Positions 25,652 to 34,081 of a stretch of DNA of 64,000 nt are shown here, one piece after another. The stretch covers positions 2,944 through 66,943 of the forward strand of contig QUJQ01000003.1 in NCBI GenBank assembly GCA_003480725.1, written 5' to 3'. The first letter of the stretch is position 1. Each line of letters starts with the position of its first letter. The notes beneath the pieces were generated by a model. The model did no database searches and was not told the DNA's origin. It saw nothing but the letters and a program-made list of their open reading frames with translations. Both the position numbers and the translations under genes were made by a program. Source of the DNA: Clostridiaceae bacterium AM27-36LB (GTDB taxonomy: Bacteria; Bacillota; Clostridia; Lachnospirales; Lachnospiraceae).

Positions 25652-27883
25652 CTAATATGCCTGCAATGGATTGTAGTCAAACTGGATAAAAATATCGTTC
25701 CAATTATCTGTACCAGCGATCTGCTGCTCCAGCAGTTTTTTTATTTTTAATAAGATAATTTTCTTTTCATGTTTCATATAAATAACCTTGCGGTAACTGT
25801 CATTTTTCCGGGCGAGAGCCGCATCAGCCGGTCCGATCAGACATAAGCCCTCCACATGGGCATTACGGATCCATTCTGCCAGTTGTTCTGCGCAGCTTTC
25901 CAATTTTTCCAGATCTTTTCCCGACAAATAGATACCAAGCATCTCATCCACCGGTGGGTAGCCCATCAATTCCCGGTATAGGATCTCCTGCTCATAAAAT
26001 GCGTCATAATCCTGCTTTGCCGCAGTCTGAATGCTGTAATGCTCCGGCATATAGGTCTGTATTACCGCTTCTCCTGCCTTGCTTCCTCTGCCGGCTCTTC
26101 CCACCGCCTGGGTCAGAAGCTGAAAAGTCCGCTCTGCAGCCCGATAGTCAGACGCATACAGTGAAATGTCTGCCGCAACAATACCAACCAGTGTAACATC
26201 AGGAAAATCATGTCCCTTCACAATCATCTGTGTTCCCACTAAAATGTCCGCCTGTCCATTTCCAAAAGCACTTAAGATCTGCTCATAGCTTTCTCTTGTA
26301 CGGGTGGTATCATAGTCCATCCGCAGCACTCGCGCCTGAGGAAATAATCTGTGCACCTCCCGCTCGATCTGCTGGGTTCCTGCCCGGAAGCCGGAAATAT
26401 ATGGGGATCCGCAGGAAGGGCAATTCTTCGGCATCGGGATCCGATAACCACAATAATGACATCGAAGGCTTCCATCCTTGTGAAGAGATAAGGTCACATC
26501 ACAATGAGGACAGCGAATCGATTTCCCACAGGAACGGCAGGACACAAATCCAGACAACCCACGACGGTTCAAGAACAACATGGTCTGCTGTCTTTTTTTT
26601 AGCCTGTCATCCATGGCCGACAGAAGTCTCCGACTGAAAATACTTCGATTTCCATCCCGAAGTTCCTCTCTTAGATCCACCACCGATACTTCCGGCAAAA
26701 TTGCCTGCCCGATCCGTGAGGTCAGTCGATACCATCCAAACTTTCCTTCCCTGGCTCTCCTGCTGGTCTCCACGGACGGTGTGGCACTTCCTAAGATAAG
26801 AGAAGCCCCATGCTTTTTCGCCCGGACAGCCGCCACTTCTCTGGCATCATACCGGGGAACTGTCTCACTTTTATAGGCTCCTTCATGCTCTTCATCAATG
26901 ATCATAACACCAATCTGTGAAAATGGTGTAAACAACGCAGACCTTGGCCCGATCATCACATCAATTTCTCCAGCTTTGGCCCGAAGAAACTGATCATATC
27001 GTTCTCCCTCCGACAGTCTGGAATGCATGACCGATACCCGGTCGCCAAACCGCTCATAAAAGCGCCGGACTGTCTGGAAAGTCAGGGCGATCTCCGGAAT
27101 CAGCACGATTGCCTGCTTTCCTTCTGCGATCACCCGGCTGATCAGTTCCATATACACTTCTGTCTTGCCGCTTCCAGTAACACCTTCCAGCAAATAGGTT
27201 TTTCGAATGCCCTGTGCATACTCATCCCAGATTCCATCCACAGCATTCTTCTGCTCTTCTGTCAGCGTCCGCTGTATACCGGTCTGTTCAAATTTTCCGG
27301 CAAAAGGATTCCGGTACTGCACCCGGGATATCTGACGGACCACGCCATCTCGTTCCAGCCCCTGTATGACAGAAGAAGTGATCTTAAGATCTGCTGCTTC
27401 CTTTGAAGACAATTTTCCGTCATGATCCAGAAGTCCTGCCAGCAATCTTGCCTTTGCCCGAAAATTTTTATGGAGCACTTCCTTTAATAACTGCTCCGCC
27501 TCTTCTCTTGGAATCGCAAGCACAATACATTTTTCCTGTCTGCTGCTCACTTCCTGTTTTACCGGAAGTACCGTTTTCAGAGCCTGGTTCATGGTGGAAC
27601 CATAAAACTCCTTCATCCATGCCGCCAACGCGATCAGCTCCGACTCCGCCGGCACAGCGCCATCCACCAGACCGGTGACCGGCTTGATCTTTTCCACCGG
27701 ATAATCCGGCACATCCGTGACACCTGTCACATATCCTTTGATGGTTCGATTTCCCATGCCAAAGGGAACCTGCACCTGCATACCGGTGCTGATCTTCCCC
27801 TGAAGTTCCTCCGGAATCCGGTACTGAAAGATCCGATCCAGCTTCTCATGGGAAATATCTACGATCACATTGACGAATTCCAT
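25652..27883 (-). CDS. priA: Primosomal replication restart helicase PriA
   Basis: 3'-5' helicase that reloads the replisome at collapsed forks. The N-terminal DNA-binding domain (1-200) is followed by Walker A GVTGSGKTE, DEEH Walker B and GSATPS. The zinc-binding insert has paired Cys motifs (CRSCGKSIRCPHC, CHYCGYR, CPSC), and the C-terminal helicase motif is QAVGRAGRG. Length 743. It starts one base after the murE stop. Confidence 0.97.
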   Translation of the reverse strand: MEFVNVIVDISHEKLDRIFQYRIPEELQGKISTGMQVQVPFGMGNRTIKGYVTGVTDVPDYPVEKIKPVTGLVDGAVPAESELIALAAWMKEFYGSTMNQALKTVLPVKQEVSSRQEKCIVLAIPREEAEQLLKEVLHKNFRAKARLLAGLLDHDGKLSSKEAADLKITSSVIQGLERDGVVRQISRVQYRNPFAGKFEQTGIQRTLTEEQKNAVDGIWDEYAQGIRKTYLLEGVTGSGKTEVYMELISRVIAEGKQAIVLIPEIALTFQTVRRFYERFGDRVSVMHSRLSEGERYDQFLRAKAGEIDVMIGPRSALFTPFSQIGVMIIDEEHEGAYKSETVPRYDAREVAAVRAKKHGASLILGSATPSVETSRRAREGKFGWYRLTSRIGQAILPEVSVVDLREELRDGNRSIFSRRLLSAMDDRLKKRQQTMLFLNRRGLSGFVSCRSCGKSIRCPHCDVTLSLHKDGSLRCHYCGYRIPMPKNCPSCGSPYISGFRAGTQQIEREVHRLFPQARVLRMDYDTTRTRESYEQILSAFGNGQADILVGTQMIVKGHDFPDVTLVGIVAADISLYASDYRAAERTFQLLTQAVGRAGRGSKAGEAVIQTYMPEHYSIQTAAKQDYDAFYEQEILYRELMGYPPVDEMLGIYLSGKDLEKLESCAEQLAEWIRNAHVEGLCLIGPADAALARKNDSYRKVIYMKHEKKIILLKIKKLLEQQIAGTDNWNDIFIQFDYNPLQAY

Positions 27884-29353
27884 CTATTTCTCTGCCATCT
27901 CCTTCAATACCTCCTGGATCAGCACGCGCTCATCCATGGGATATTTGACTCCTTTGATCTCCTGGTAGTCCTCGTGTCCTTTTCCTGCCAGAACGATGAC
28001 ATCTCCCTTCTGACCATGTTCGATCACATAGCGGATCGCTTCTTTCCTGTCAGAAATCTCCACATATTTTCCTTTGGTTTTTGCCATACCGACCTTAATA
28101 TCATCAATGATCGCCTGCGGCTCCTCAAATCGTGGGTTATCAGACGTGATCACGGTCAGATCCGCCAGATTACCGGATACCTCGCCCATCTCATAACGAC
28201 GCAGCTTGGAACGGTTTCCGCCACAACCAAAGACACATACCAGCCGCTTTGGATGATATTCTTTTAATGTAGTCAACAGGCTCTCTAAGCTCATGGCATT
28301 GTGTGCATAGTCGATCATCAGAATGAAATCATCGGATACTTTGATCATCTCAATACGTCCCTTGGTCTTCACTACTTTAAGAGCCGCTTTTAAATCCTCC
28401 TGAGACACCTTAAAATGTTCGCAGACAGCAATCGCTACCAGTGAGTTATACACACTGAAGCGTCCCGGCACATCAATTTCCACATCCATATCAATCTTTC
28501 CGGATACATGGTATTTTACGCCCAGATAGCCCGGTCTTCCGATCAGTTCCATGTCAGATGCCCGGTAATCAGCTCTGTCTGAGAATCCGATGGTCTCCAG
28601 ATCACAGGTATGACCTGCCAGTACCATATCAAAATGCTCATCATCCACATTCGCGATTCCATGACGGCACTGGCGGAACAGCATCCCTTTGCATGCTGCG
28701 TATTCTTCAAAGCTTGCATGCTCATTGGGCCCGATATGATCCGGCGCCAGATTGGTAAAGATGCCGATCTCAAATGGAATACCGGCAGTACGATGCATCA
28801 TCAGTCCCTGGGAAGATACTTCCATGACGCAGATCTGGCAGCCTGCCTCCACCATCTGTGCAAAATATTTCTGCACCAGATAGGATTCCGGCGTAGTGTT
28901 GCTGGACGGAATATGAGTATCACCGATAATGGTCTCAATGGTTCCGATCAATCCCACCTTGTATCCAGCATGCTCCAGAATTCCTTTTACCATAAATGTA
29001 GTAGTGGTCTTTCCCTTGGTTCCTGTGATTCCGATCATTTTCAGCTTTTGCGCCGGATGATCAAAATACGCTGCGGACAGCATGGAAAGCGCATAACGGC
29101 TGTCCTCCACCAATACTAAAGTCACGCCTTCCGGTACCTTCACCGGACGCTCTGCCACGATCACTTTTGCGCCTGCCCGGGCGATCTCCTCTGTATGGTC
29201 ATGGCTGTCATATGCCGCACCCTTGATGCAGACAAACATACAGTCCTTTGTCACCTTTCTGGAATCATAGACCAGCTCTGAGATCTCTCCTTCTGGCTTT
29301 CCGTCTATCACTGTGTACTTCAGTTCTTGTAAAAGTCCTGCAATATTTTTCAT
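27884..29353 (-). CDS. murE: UDP-MurNAc-tripeptide synthetase MurE
   Basis: Adds the third amino acid to the peptidoglycan precursor. Walker A is GTKGKTTT near residues 109-116; Mur-ligase motifs follow. The DNPRFEEP motif is the signature associated with meso-diaminopimelate rather than lysine (family knowledge), so the wall is probably mDAP type. Length 489 is normal. AAGGAGA precedes the ATG. It is the first gene of a 13-gene run to 14450, with its promoter at 29387-29415. Confidence 0.95.
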   Translation of the reverse strand: MKNIAGLLQELKYTVIDGKPEGEISELVYDSRKVTKDCMFVCIKGAAYDSHDHTEEIARAGAKVIVAERPVKVPEGVTLVLVEDSRYALSMLSAAYFDHPAQKLKMIGITGTKGKTTTTFMVKGILEHAGYKVGLIGTIETIIGDTHIPSSNTTPESYLVQKYFAQMVEAGCQICVMEVSSQGLMMHRTAGIPFEIGIFTNLAPDHIGPNEHASFEEYAACKGMLFRQCRHGIANVDDEHFDMVLAGHTCDLETIGFSDRADYRASDMELIGRPGYLGVKYHVSGKIDMDVEIDVPGRFSVYNSLVAIAVCEHFKVSQEDLKAALKVVKTKGRIEMIKVSDDFILMIDYAHNAMSLESLLTTLKEYHPKRLVCVFGCGGNRSKLRRYEMGEVSGNLADLTVITSDNPRFEEPQAIIDDIKVGMAKTKGKYVEISDRKEAIRYVIEHGQKGDVIVLAGKGHEDYQEIKGVKYPMDERVLIQEVLKEMAEK

Positions 29354-29386
29354 GAAAGAATCTCCTTCTCTTTTTCCAATGCGCCT

Positions 29387-29415
29387 ATTATATCACAATT
29401 GTCTTATCCTTGCAA
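29387..29415 (-). promoter_or_regulatory. Promoter of the murE operon (shares -35 with arcC)
   Basis: Minus strand: TTGCAA (29410-29415), 17 bases, TATAAT (29387-29392). TTGCAA is its own reverse complement and also serves as the -35 of the arcC promoter. Confidence 0.85.
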
Positions 29416-29438
29416 TTTTGTCTATAAACACGTATACT
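29410..29438 (+). promoter_or_regulatory. Promoter of arcC (shares -35 with murE)
   Basis: Plus strand: TTGCAA (29410-29415), 17 bases, TATACT (29433-29438). The start would be near 29445, just before the first stem of the leader structure. Confidence 0.8.
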
Positions 29439-29448
29439 GTTAGTAACC

Positions 29449-29578
29449 GTTGGAGCCAGAGGAGATTGACACAGGAGCACAGTGAATGCTCGCACTCATA
29501 GGTACTTCTGCAGAAAGCTCTCTGCAGCGGAACACCGCAGCGAGAATACCACAGATCTCTGAGATTTCAGGCTCCACT
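29449..29578 (+). ncRNA. Structured 5' leader of arcC, unassigned class
   Basis: P1: TGGAGCC (29451-29457) with GGCTCCA (29570-29576). P2: GGAGAT (29461-29466) with ATCTCT (29555-29560). Inside are a hairpin GAGC/GCTC (29475-29478 with 29488-29491) and a three-way junction closed by GGTA/TACC (29501-29504 with 29547-29550) holding CTGCAG/CTGCAG (29508-29513 with 29522-29527) and GCGG/CCGC (29527-29530 with 29535-29538). It fills the leader between the predicted start and the arcC RBS. I do not recognise a known riboswitch or T-box. Confidence 0.5.
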
Positions 29579-29604
29579 ATACACTACAGAAATGAGGACC
29601 CATC

Positions 29605-30534
29605 ATGAGCAAGAAAAAAGTTGTCGTTGCCCTCGGGCACAAAGCGCTGGGTGCTACCCTTCCCCAGCAGCAGGACGCAGTAAAAGGCGCCGCAAAAGCT
29701 ATTGCAGATCTTGTAGAGGCTGATTGCCAGGTTATTATTTCCCACAGTAATGCCCCACAGGTGGGTATGATCCATACTGCTATGAACGAATTCGGAAAGC
29801 AGCACCCGGATTACACCTTCGCACCCATATCTGTCTGCTCTGCCATGAGCCAGGGTTATATCGGATATGACCTGCAGAACGCCATTCGTGAAGAACTTCT
29901 CAACCGTGGCATCAACCGTCCGGTTGCTACCATTCTGACCCAGGTTGTTGTAAATCCATACGATGACTCCTTCTACAAACCGGTCAAAGTCATCGGTCGT
30001 ATCATGACCAAGGAAGAAGCTGACGCTGAAGAAGAGAAGGGAAACTACGTGGTCAAAGTGGATGGCGGTTATCGTCGTATCGTATCTGCACCGAAGCCGG
30101 AAGATATCGTAGAGATCGACAGTATCCGCGCTCTGTCTGATGCCGGTCAGGTTGTCATCGCCTGTGGCGGCGGCGGAATCCCTGTTCTCAAACAGGCAAA
30201 TCGCCTGAAAGGTGCCAGTGCTGTTATTGAGAAAGATCTGGCAAGCGGCAAGCTGGCTGAGCTTCTGGATGCAGATGTTCTCCTGCTTCTGACTGGCGAG
30301 AAAAAGCTGTACCTGAACTATGGTAAGGATAACTGCGAACCGCTGGATACGATCAGTGTAGACAAAGCCCGCTCCTACATTGCAGAGGGTCAGTTTGCTG
30401 AGACTTCCATTCTTCCGAAAGTTGTTGCTGCTGTTTCCTTCGTATCCGGAAAGCCGGGCCGCGTAACTGTGATTGCTGACCTGGACGACGCAAAAGCTGC
30501 CCTGGAAGAAAAAGCCGGAACCATTATCAAATAA
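29605..30534 (+). CDS. arcC: Carbamate kinase
   Basis: Transfers phosphate between carbamoyl phosphate and ADP, giving ATP in arginine/citrulline or agmatine breakdown; it may also run in reverse. The amino-acid-kinase fold shows VALGHKALG at the N-terminus (GGNA region with changes), ISHSNAPQVG, ACGGGGIPV near residue 191 and the LLLLTGEKKLYLNYG segment. Length 309-310 is normal. GAGGA lies upstream of the ATG. No arcA or arcB adjoins it, so its pathway partner is elsewhere. Confidence 0.92.
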   Translation: MSKKKVVVALGHKALGATLPQQQDAVKGAAKAIADLVEADCQVIISHSNAPQVGMIHTAMNEFGKQHPDYTFAPISVCSAMSQGYIGYDLQNAIREELLNRGINRPVATILTQVVVNPYDDSFYKPVKVIGRIMTKEEADAEEEKGNYVVKVDGGYRRIVSAPKPEDIVEIDSIRALSDAGQVVIACGGGGIPVLKQANRLKGASAVIEKDLASGKLAELLDADVLLLLTGEKKLYLNYGKDNCEPLDTISVDKARSYIAEGQFAETSILPKVVAAVSFVSGKPGRVTVIADLDDAKAALEEKAGTIIK

Positions 30535-30551
30535 TCATTTTCTCTTGTACA

Positions 30552-30604
30552 TAAAAATGCTGTGGTGACCTGAATTTCTTTTCTGGTCTTCCACAGCATT
30601 TTTG
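30552..30604. terminator. Two-way terminator between arcC and coaX
   Basis: AAAAATGCTGTGG pairs with CCACAGCATTTTT, with an inner GACC/GGTC stem; A and T runs flank both sides, so it can end arcC and coaX transcripts. Confidence 0.85.
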
Positions 30605-30605
30605 T

Positions 30606-31370
30606 TTACTTATTTTTCTCGTAAATAATCTTCAGACCTTTGAGCAGCAATGCATCATCCAATGTGATCTCATGTCTGCAATACGGAATCAGAGCTTTCG
30701 CCAGTCCGCCAGTAGCGATCACATGGAGCTTCTGTCCCATCTCTTCTTCTATTCGATCCAGCATTCCATCGATCAACGCCACATTTCCATAGAAGACACC
30801 GCTCTTCATACAGTCAACCGTATTTTTTCCAATCAGCTTTGCAGGCGGTTCCAGACTGATCTTTGGAAGCTGCGCCGTGCGGGCAGTCAGTGTATCTGCT
30901 GCGATCCGCATCCCCGGAATGATTGCTCCGCCAATATAGTTCTTCTTCTCATCCACCACACAGATGGTCGTTGCCGTTCCCATATCAATGATGGCCGCAG
31001 GCACCGGATACTCATGGACTACCGCTACTGCATTGACGATCCGGTCACTTCCCACCTGTCTTGGATCATCCATCAGAATATTCAGACCCGTCTTCACACC
31101 AGGACCGATCAACATGACTTCCGTATTCAGAATCTTCTCCACAGACCGTTTCACAATATTTGTCACTGGCGGCACAACCGAAGAAATAATCCCTCCGTCC
31201 AGCTGCTCAATGGAAATGCCATACATTTCCAGTACATTTTTAAAACTGATCGCATATTCCAGCTCGGTTCTGGTGGCTTCCGTGGACATCCGCTCCACGA
31301 AGCAGATTTCCTCACCTTTGATGCATCCCACCACAATATTTGTATTTCCAATATCTACTGCTAAAATCAT
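30606..31370 (-). CDS. coaX: Type III pantothenate kinase
   Basis: First step of CoA synthesis, phosphorylating pantothenate; type III enzymes need a monovalent cation and are not feedback-inhibited by CoA. The ASKHA fold shows LAVDIGNTNIVVG at the N-terminus, DPRQVGSDRIVNAVA near 106-120, IDMGTATT near 135-142 and ATGGLAK near the C-terminus. Length 254. It is divergent from coaBC, so two CoA genes share the intergenic region. Confidence 0.95.
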   Translation of the reverse strand: MILAVDIGNTNIVVGCIKGEEICFVERMSTEATRTELEYAISFKNVLEMYGISIEQLDGGIISSVVPPVTNIVKRSVEKILNTEVMLIGPGVKTGLNILMDDPRQVGSDRIVNAVAVVHEYPVPAAIIDMGTATTICVVDEKKNYIGGAIIPGMRIAADTLTARTAQLPKISLEPPAKLIGKNTVDCMKSGVFYGNVALIDGMLDRIEEEMGQKLHVIATGGLAKALIPYCRHEITLDDALLLKGLKIIYEKNK

Positions 31371-31594
31371 CTTTTATTGATTCCTCCATGTTTTGCGATT
31401 CCGTTCCTGCACACAGGAATATTTATACTTTATCATCTTTTCCTTTACTTTTCTACCTCTTTATGCCAATATTTAGTGTGAAACTACATGAGCTTACTCA
31501 TAAATATTCGAAAAATCTTGGGAGTTGCAAAGCAGCGCAAAACCCTGCAAGCGCAATTTTACAAATGACTGTCCAAACCGTCCAGGAGGAATCT

Positions 31595-32779
31595 ATGTTA
31601 AAAAATAAATGTGTCGTATTAGGCGTTACCGGAAGTATCGCCGCATATAAAATTGCAAATCTCGCAAGTGCGTTGAAAAAACTACACTGCGATGTACAGG
31701 TTATCATGACCCAAAATTCCACCCAGTTCATCACACCGGTCACCTTTGAAACCCTCACCGGAAATAAATGTCTGGTAGATACCTTTGACCGGAATTTCAC
31801 CTTTGAGGTGGAGCATATTTCTGTGGCAAAGAAAGCAGACCTTGTACTGGTGGCACCGGCTTCGGCCAATGTGATCGGCAAGCTGGCACACGGCATCGCT
31901 GACGATATGCTGACCACTACCATTCTCGCCTGTAAATGCCCAAAGCTCATATCTCCGGCCATGAATACGGGCATGTATGAAAATCCAATCGTGCAGGATA
32001 ACTTAAAAACACTGGCCCACTATCACTGGCAGATCATTGATCCTGCCTGCGGCCACCTGGCCTGCGGAGACACTGGAGCCGGAAAAATGCCGGAGCCGGA
32101 AGTACTGCTTTCCTATATCTTAAGGGAACTGGCTTACGAAAAAGATCTGACCGGCAAAAAAGTACTGGTCACCGCCGGTCCTACTCAGGAAGCCATTGAT
32201 CCGGTGCGCTTTATCTCCAATCATTCCACCGGCAAAATGGGATATGCCCTGGCAGAAGCTGCCATGCAGCGAGGTGCTGAAGTGACTCTGGTCAGCGGAC
32301 CTGTTTCTCTGACTCCACCACCTTTTGTAAACGTCGTGTCCGTCACCTCTGCACAGGATATGTACAATGCAGTCACTTCCCTTGCTCCAGAGCAGGATGC
32401 AATCGTAAAGGCTGCAGCTGTTGCCGATTATGCGCCCTCCAAGGTCAGCACTGAGAAAGTCAAAAAAAAGGATGGAGACATGTCCATCCCTCTGACCCGC
32501 ACTCAGGATATTCTCAAATATCTTGGTGAGCATAAAAAATCTGGTCAGTTTTTATGCGGTTTTTCCATGGAAACAGAGCATCTGCTGGAAAATTCCCAGG
32601 CAAAACTTATTAAGAAAAATGTAGATATGATCGTTGCCAATAACCTGAAGACCGCCGGTGCCGGATTTGGAACCGATACCAACGTGGTGACTTTGATCAC
32701 CAAAAATGATATCCAGGAACTTCCACTGATGAGCAAAGAAGAAGTAGCACATGCCATCTGGAATAAAATTTTTAAATGA
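31595..32779 (+). CDS. coaBC: Bifunctional phosphopantothenoylcysteine decarboxylase/ligase CoaBC
   Basis: Makes 4'-phosphopantetheine from 4'-phosphopantothenate in two steps. The N-terminal flavin decarboxylase domain (CoaC) has GVTGSIAAYK, a conserved His in FEVEHI, PAMNTGMYENP and the Cys in HLACGDTGAGKMPEP. The C-terminal ligase domain (CoaB, from about 185) has VTAGPTQEAIDPVRFISNHS and the AAAVADYAP and NNLK motifs. The ATG at 31595 with AGGAGG five bases upstream gives 394 residues; an in-frame start 85 codons upstream overlaps coaX and is rejected. Confidence 0.96.
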   Translation: MLKNKCVVLGVTGSIAAYKIANLASALKKLHCDVQVIMTQNSTQFITPVTFETLTGNKCLVDTFDRNFTFEVEHISVAKKADLVLVAPASANVIGKLAHGIADDMLTTTILACKCPKLISPAMNTGMYENPIVQDNLKTLAHYHWQIIDPACGHLACGDTGAGKMPEPEVLLSYILRELAYEKDLTGKKVLVTAGPTQEAIDPVRFISNHSTGKMGYALAEAAMQRGAEVTLVSGPVSLTPPPFVNVVSVTSAQDMYNAVTSLAPEQDAIVKAAAVADYAPSKVSTEKVKKKDGDMSIPLTRTQDILKYLGEHKKSGQFLCGFSMETEHLLENSQAKLIKKNVDMIVANNLKTAGAGFGTDTNVVTLITKNDIQELPLMSKEEVAHAIWNKIFK

Positions 32780-32786
32780 CAATATT

Positions 32787-34001
32787 TTATTCCGTATAAG
32801 TTTTATAGATCTCCACATGATCGTAGATGCACCGCCATCCGCTATGTGCATTTGCGGTCACGCAGATATAATGTTTTCCGCTGTTGGTCACTTCATAACT
32901 GGCAGCACAGTTTCCAGACTGCACTACATAGCCGGTCTTGGCACAGACCACTTCTCCGTTCGTCTCTTTATCTTCGATCCGCCGCAGGAACCAGTTGGAT
33001 ATCTGGATTCCCTCCGGGTGCTGTTCCGTAGGAGATGTTGTATAAGTATGTGCCGACATGACTTCCCTGCACAATTCATTTTCCATCGCCGCTTTCAGGA
33101 TCACTGCCATATCATAGATACTGCAATAATGATTTTCATTATACAGACCCACACAGTTGGTAAAATGTGCACTGTCTGACAGGCCCAGATCCCTCAGCTT
33201 CTGGTTCATCATGTCCACAAAGCTGTCCATAGAACCGGCCACATAACAGGCAAGACCGGCTGCTGCATCTCCGCCTGAGGGAAGGATCGTTCCATAGAGC
33301 AGATCTTTTACTGTGACAACCTCATTTTCACCAAAACCAACTGCACTGCAGTCATTGGAATAACTGAAGTCTGTAATCTCACGGGTAATGGTAAATGTAT
33401 CCTCCAGATCTGTCACATGCTCTGCTGCTACCAGAACTGTCATAATCTTGGTCATAGATGCCGGATTGATCCGATCCCTGGCATTTCGCTGAGTGACAAT
33501 TGTATTATCATCCAGATCCACCAGCAATGCATAGGTGCTCTGTACTTCCCCATTGGTTCCTGATGTGGAATCCGTAGTTGAAAATTCATAGCCTGCTGCA
33601 AATGGAATATCTGCAGAATCTGTGCCTGCTGTCATATCTGCGTCCGATTCATCAGATATATCTGATCCTTCCGATGTGTCTGAACCTTCCGATGCGGTTT
33701 TCACCGCATCTTTCCCCTGTTCCGTGGCATCTGAATCTATATTCGCTGTTACCTCTGTCAGCACTGCGTTCTGTTCCTCTATGGTTTCGTGCTGCGTATT
33801 CTGTACTGTATCAGCTGCTTTCTTCTTTCCTGCGATCAATCTGCCGCCCGCTGTCAGAAGAATTATCACTCCCAGCCCCATACAGCTCAATACCAGGATC
33901 TGTTTTCTTCTTCGTTCCCGTCTTCTCTTTTCCCGCAGCTTTGCCCGTCTCTGCGCTCTTAATTGCTGCCTTGCAGATTCCTCTGTATCAAAATCCTGCA
34001 A
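32787..34001 (-). CDS. D-Ala-D-Ala carboxypeptidase (S11 family), membrane-anchored
   Basis: Trims D-Ala from peptidoglycan stem peptides outside the cell. A very basic cytoplasmic N-terminus (10-34) is followed by one membrane helix (about 35-57) and an acidic Ser/Thr/Asp linker to about 135. The catalytic domain carries SMTK at 182-185, SGGD at 242-245 in place of the usual SxN, and KTG near the C-terminus. The anchor is N-terminal, unlike the usual PBP5 C-terminal helix. The start is TTG at 34001 with GGAGGA upstream. That ribosome site lies in an 8-bp stem. It follows the SGNH gene and is convergent with coaBC. Confidence 0.88.
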   Translation of the reverse strand: MQDFDTEESARQQLRAQRRAKLREKRRRERRRKQILVLSCMGLGVIILLTAGGRLIAGKKKAADTVQNTQHETIEEQNAVLTEVTANIDSDATEQGKDAVKTASEGSDTSEGSDISDESDADMTAGTDSADIPFAAGYEFSTTDSTSGTNGEVQSTYALLVDLDDNTIVTQRNARDRINPASMTKIMTVLVAAEHVTDLEDTFTITREITDFSYSNDCSAVGFGENEVVTVKDLLYGTILPSGGDAAAGLACYVAGSMDSFVDMMNQKLRDLGLSDSAHFTNCVGLYNENHYCSIYDMAVILKAAMENELCREVMSAHTYTTSPTEQHPEGIQISNWFLRRIEDKETNGEVVCAKTGYVVQSGNCAASYEVTNSGKHYICVTANAHSGWRCIYDHVEIYKTYTE

Positions 34002-34008
34002 TTTTAAG

Positions 34009-34055
34009 TCCTCCGTTATCGTAGATTCCTATATAGAATACCCCATCACGGAGGA
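34009..34055 (-). promoter_or_regulatory. Stem that buries the ribosome site of the carboxypeptidase
   Basis: TCCTCCGT (34009-34016) and ACGGAGGA (34048-34055) are perfect complements 31 bases apart. On the minus-strand RNA the pairing covers the GGAGGA Shine-Dalgarno sequence just before the TTG start. Confidence 0.55.
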
Positions 34056-34081
34056 TTTTACAACTGTTTGCAAATGTCTGA

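Noticed and set aside
29449..29578. T-box leader for arcC
   Set aside because: No specifier loop and no recognisable T-box sequence, and the downstream gene is not an amino-acid synthesis or tRNA-charging gene.
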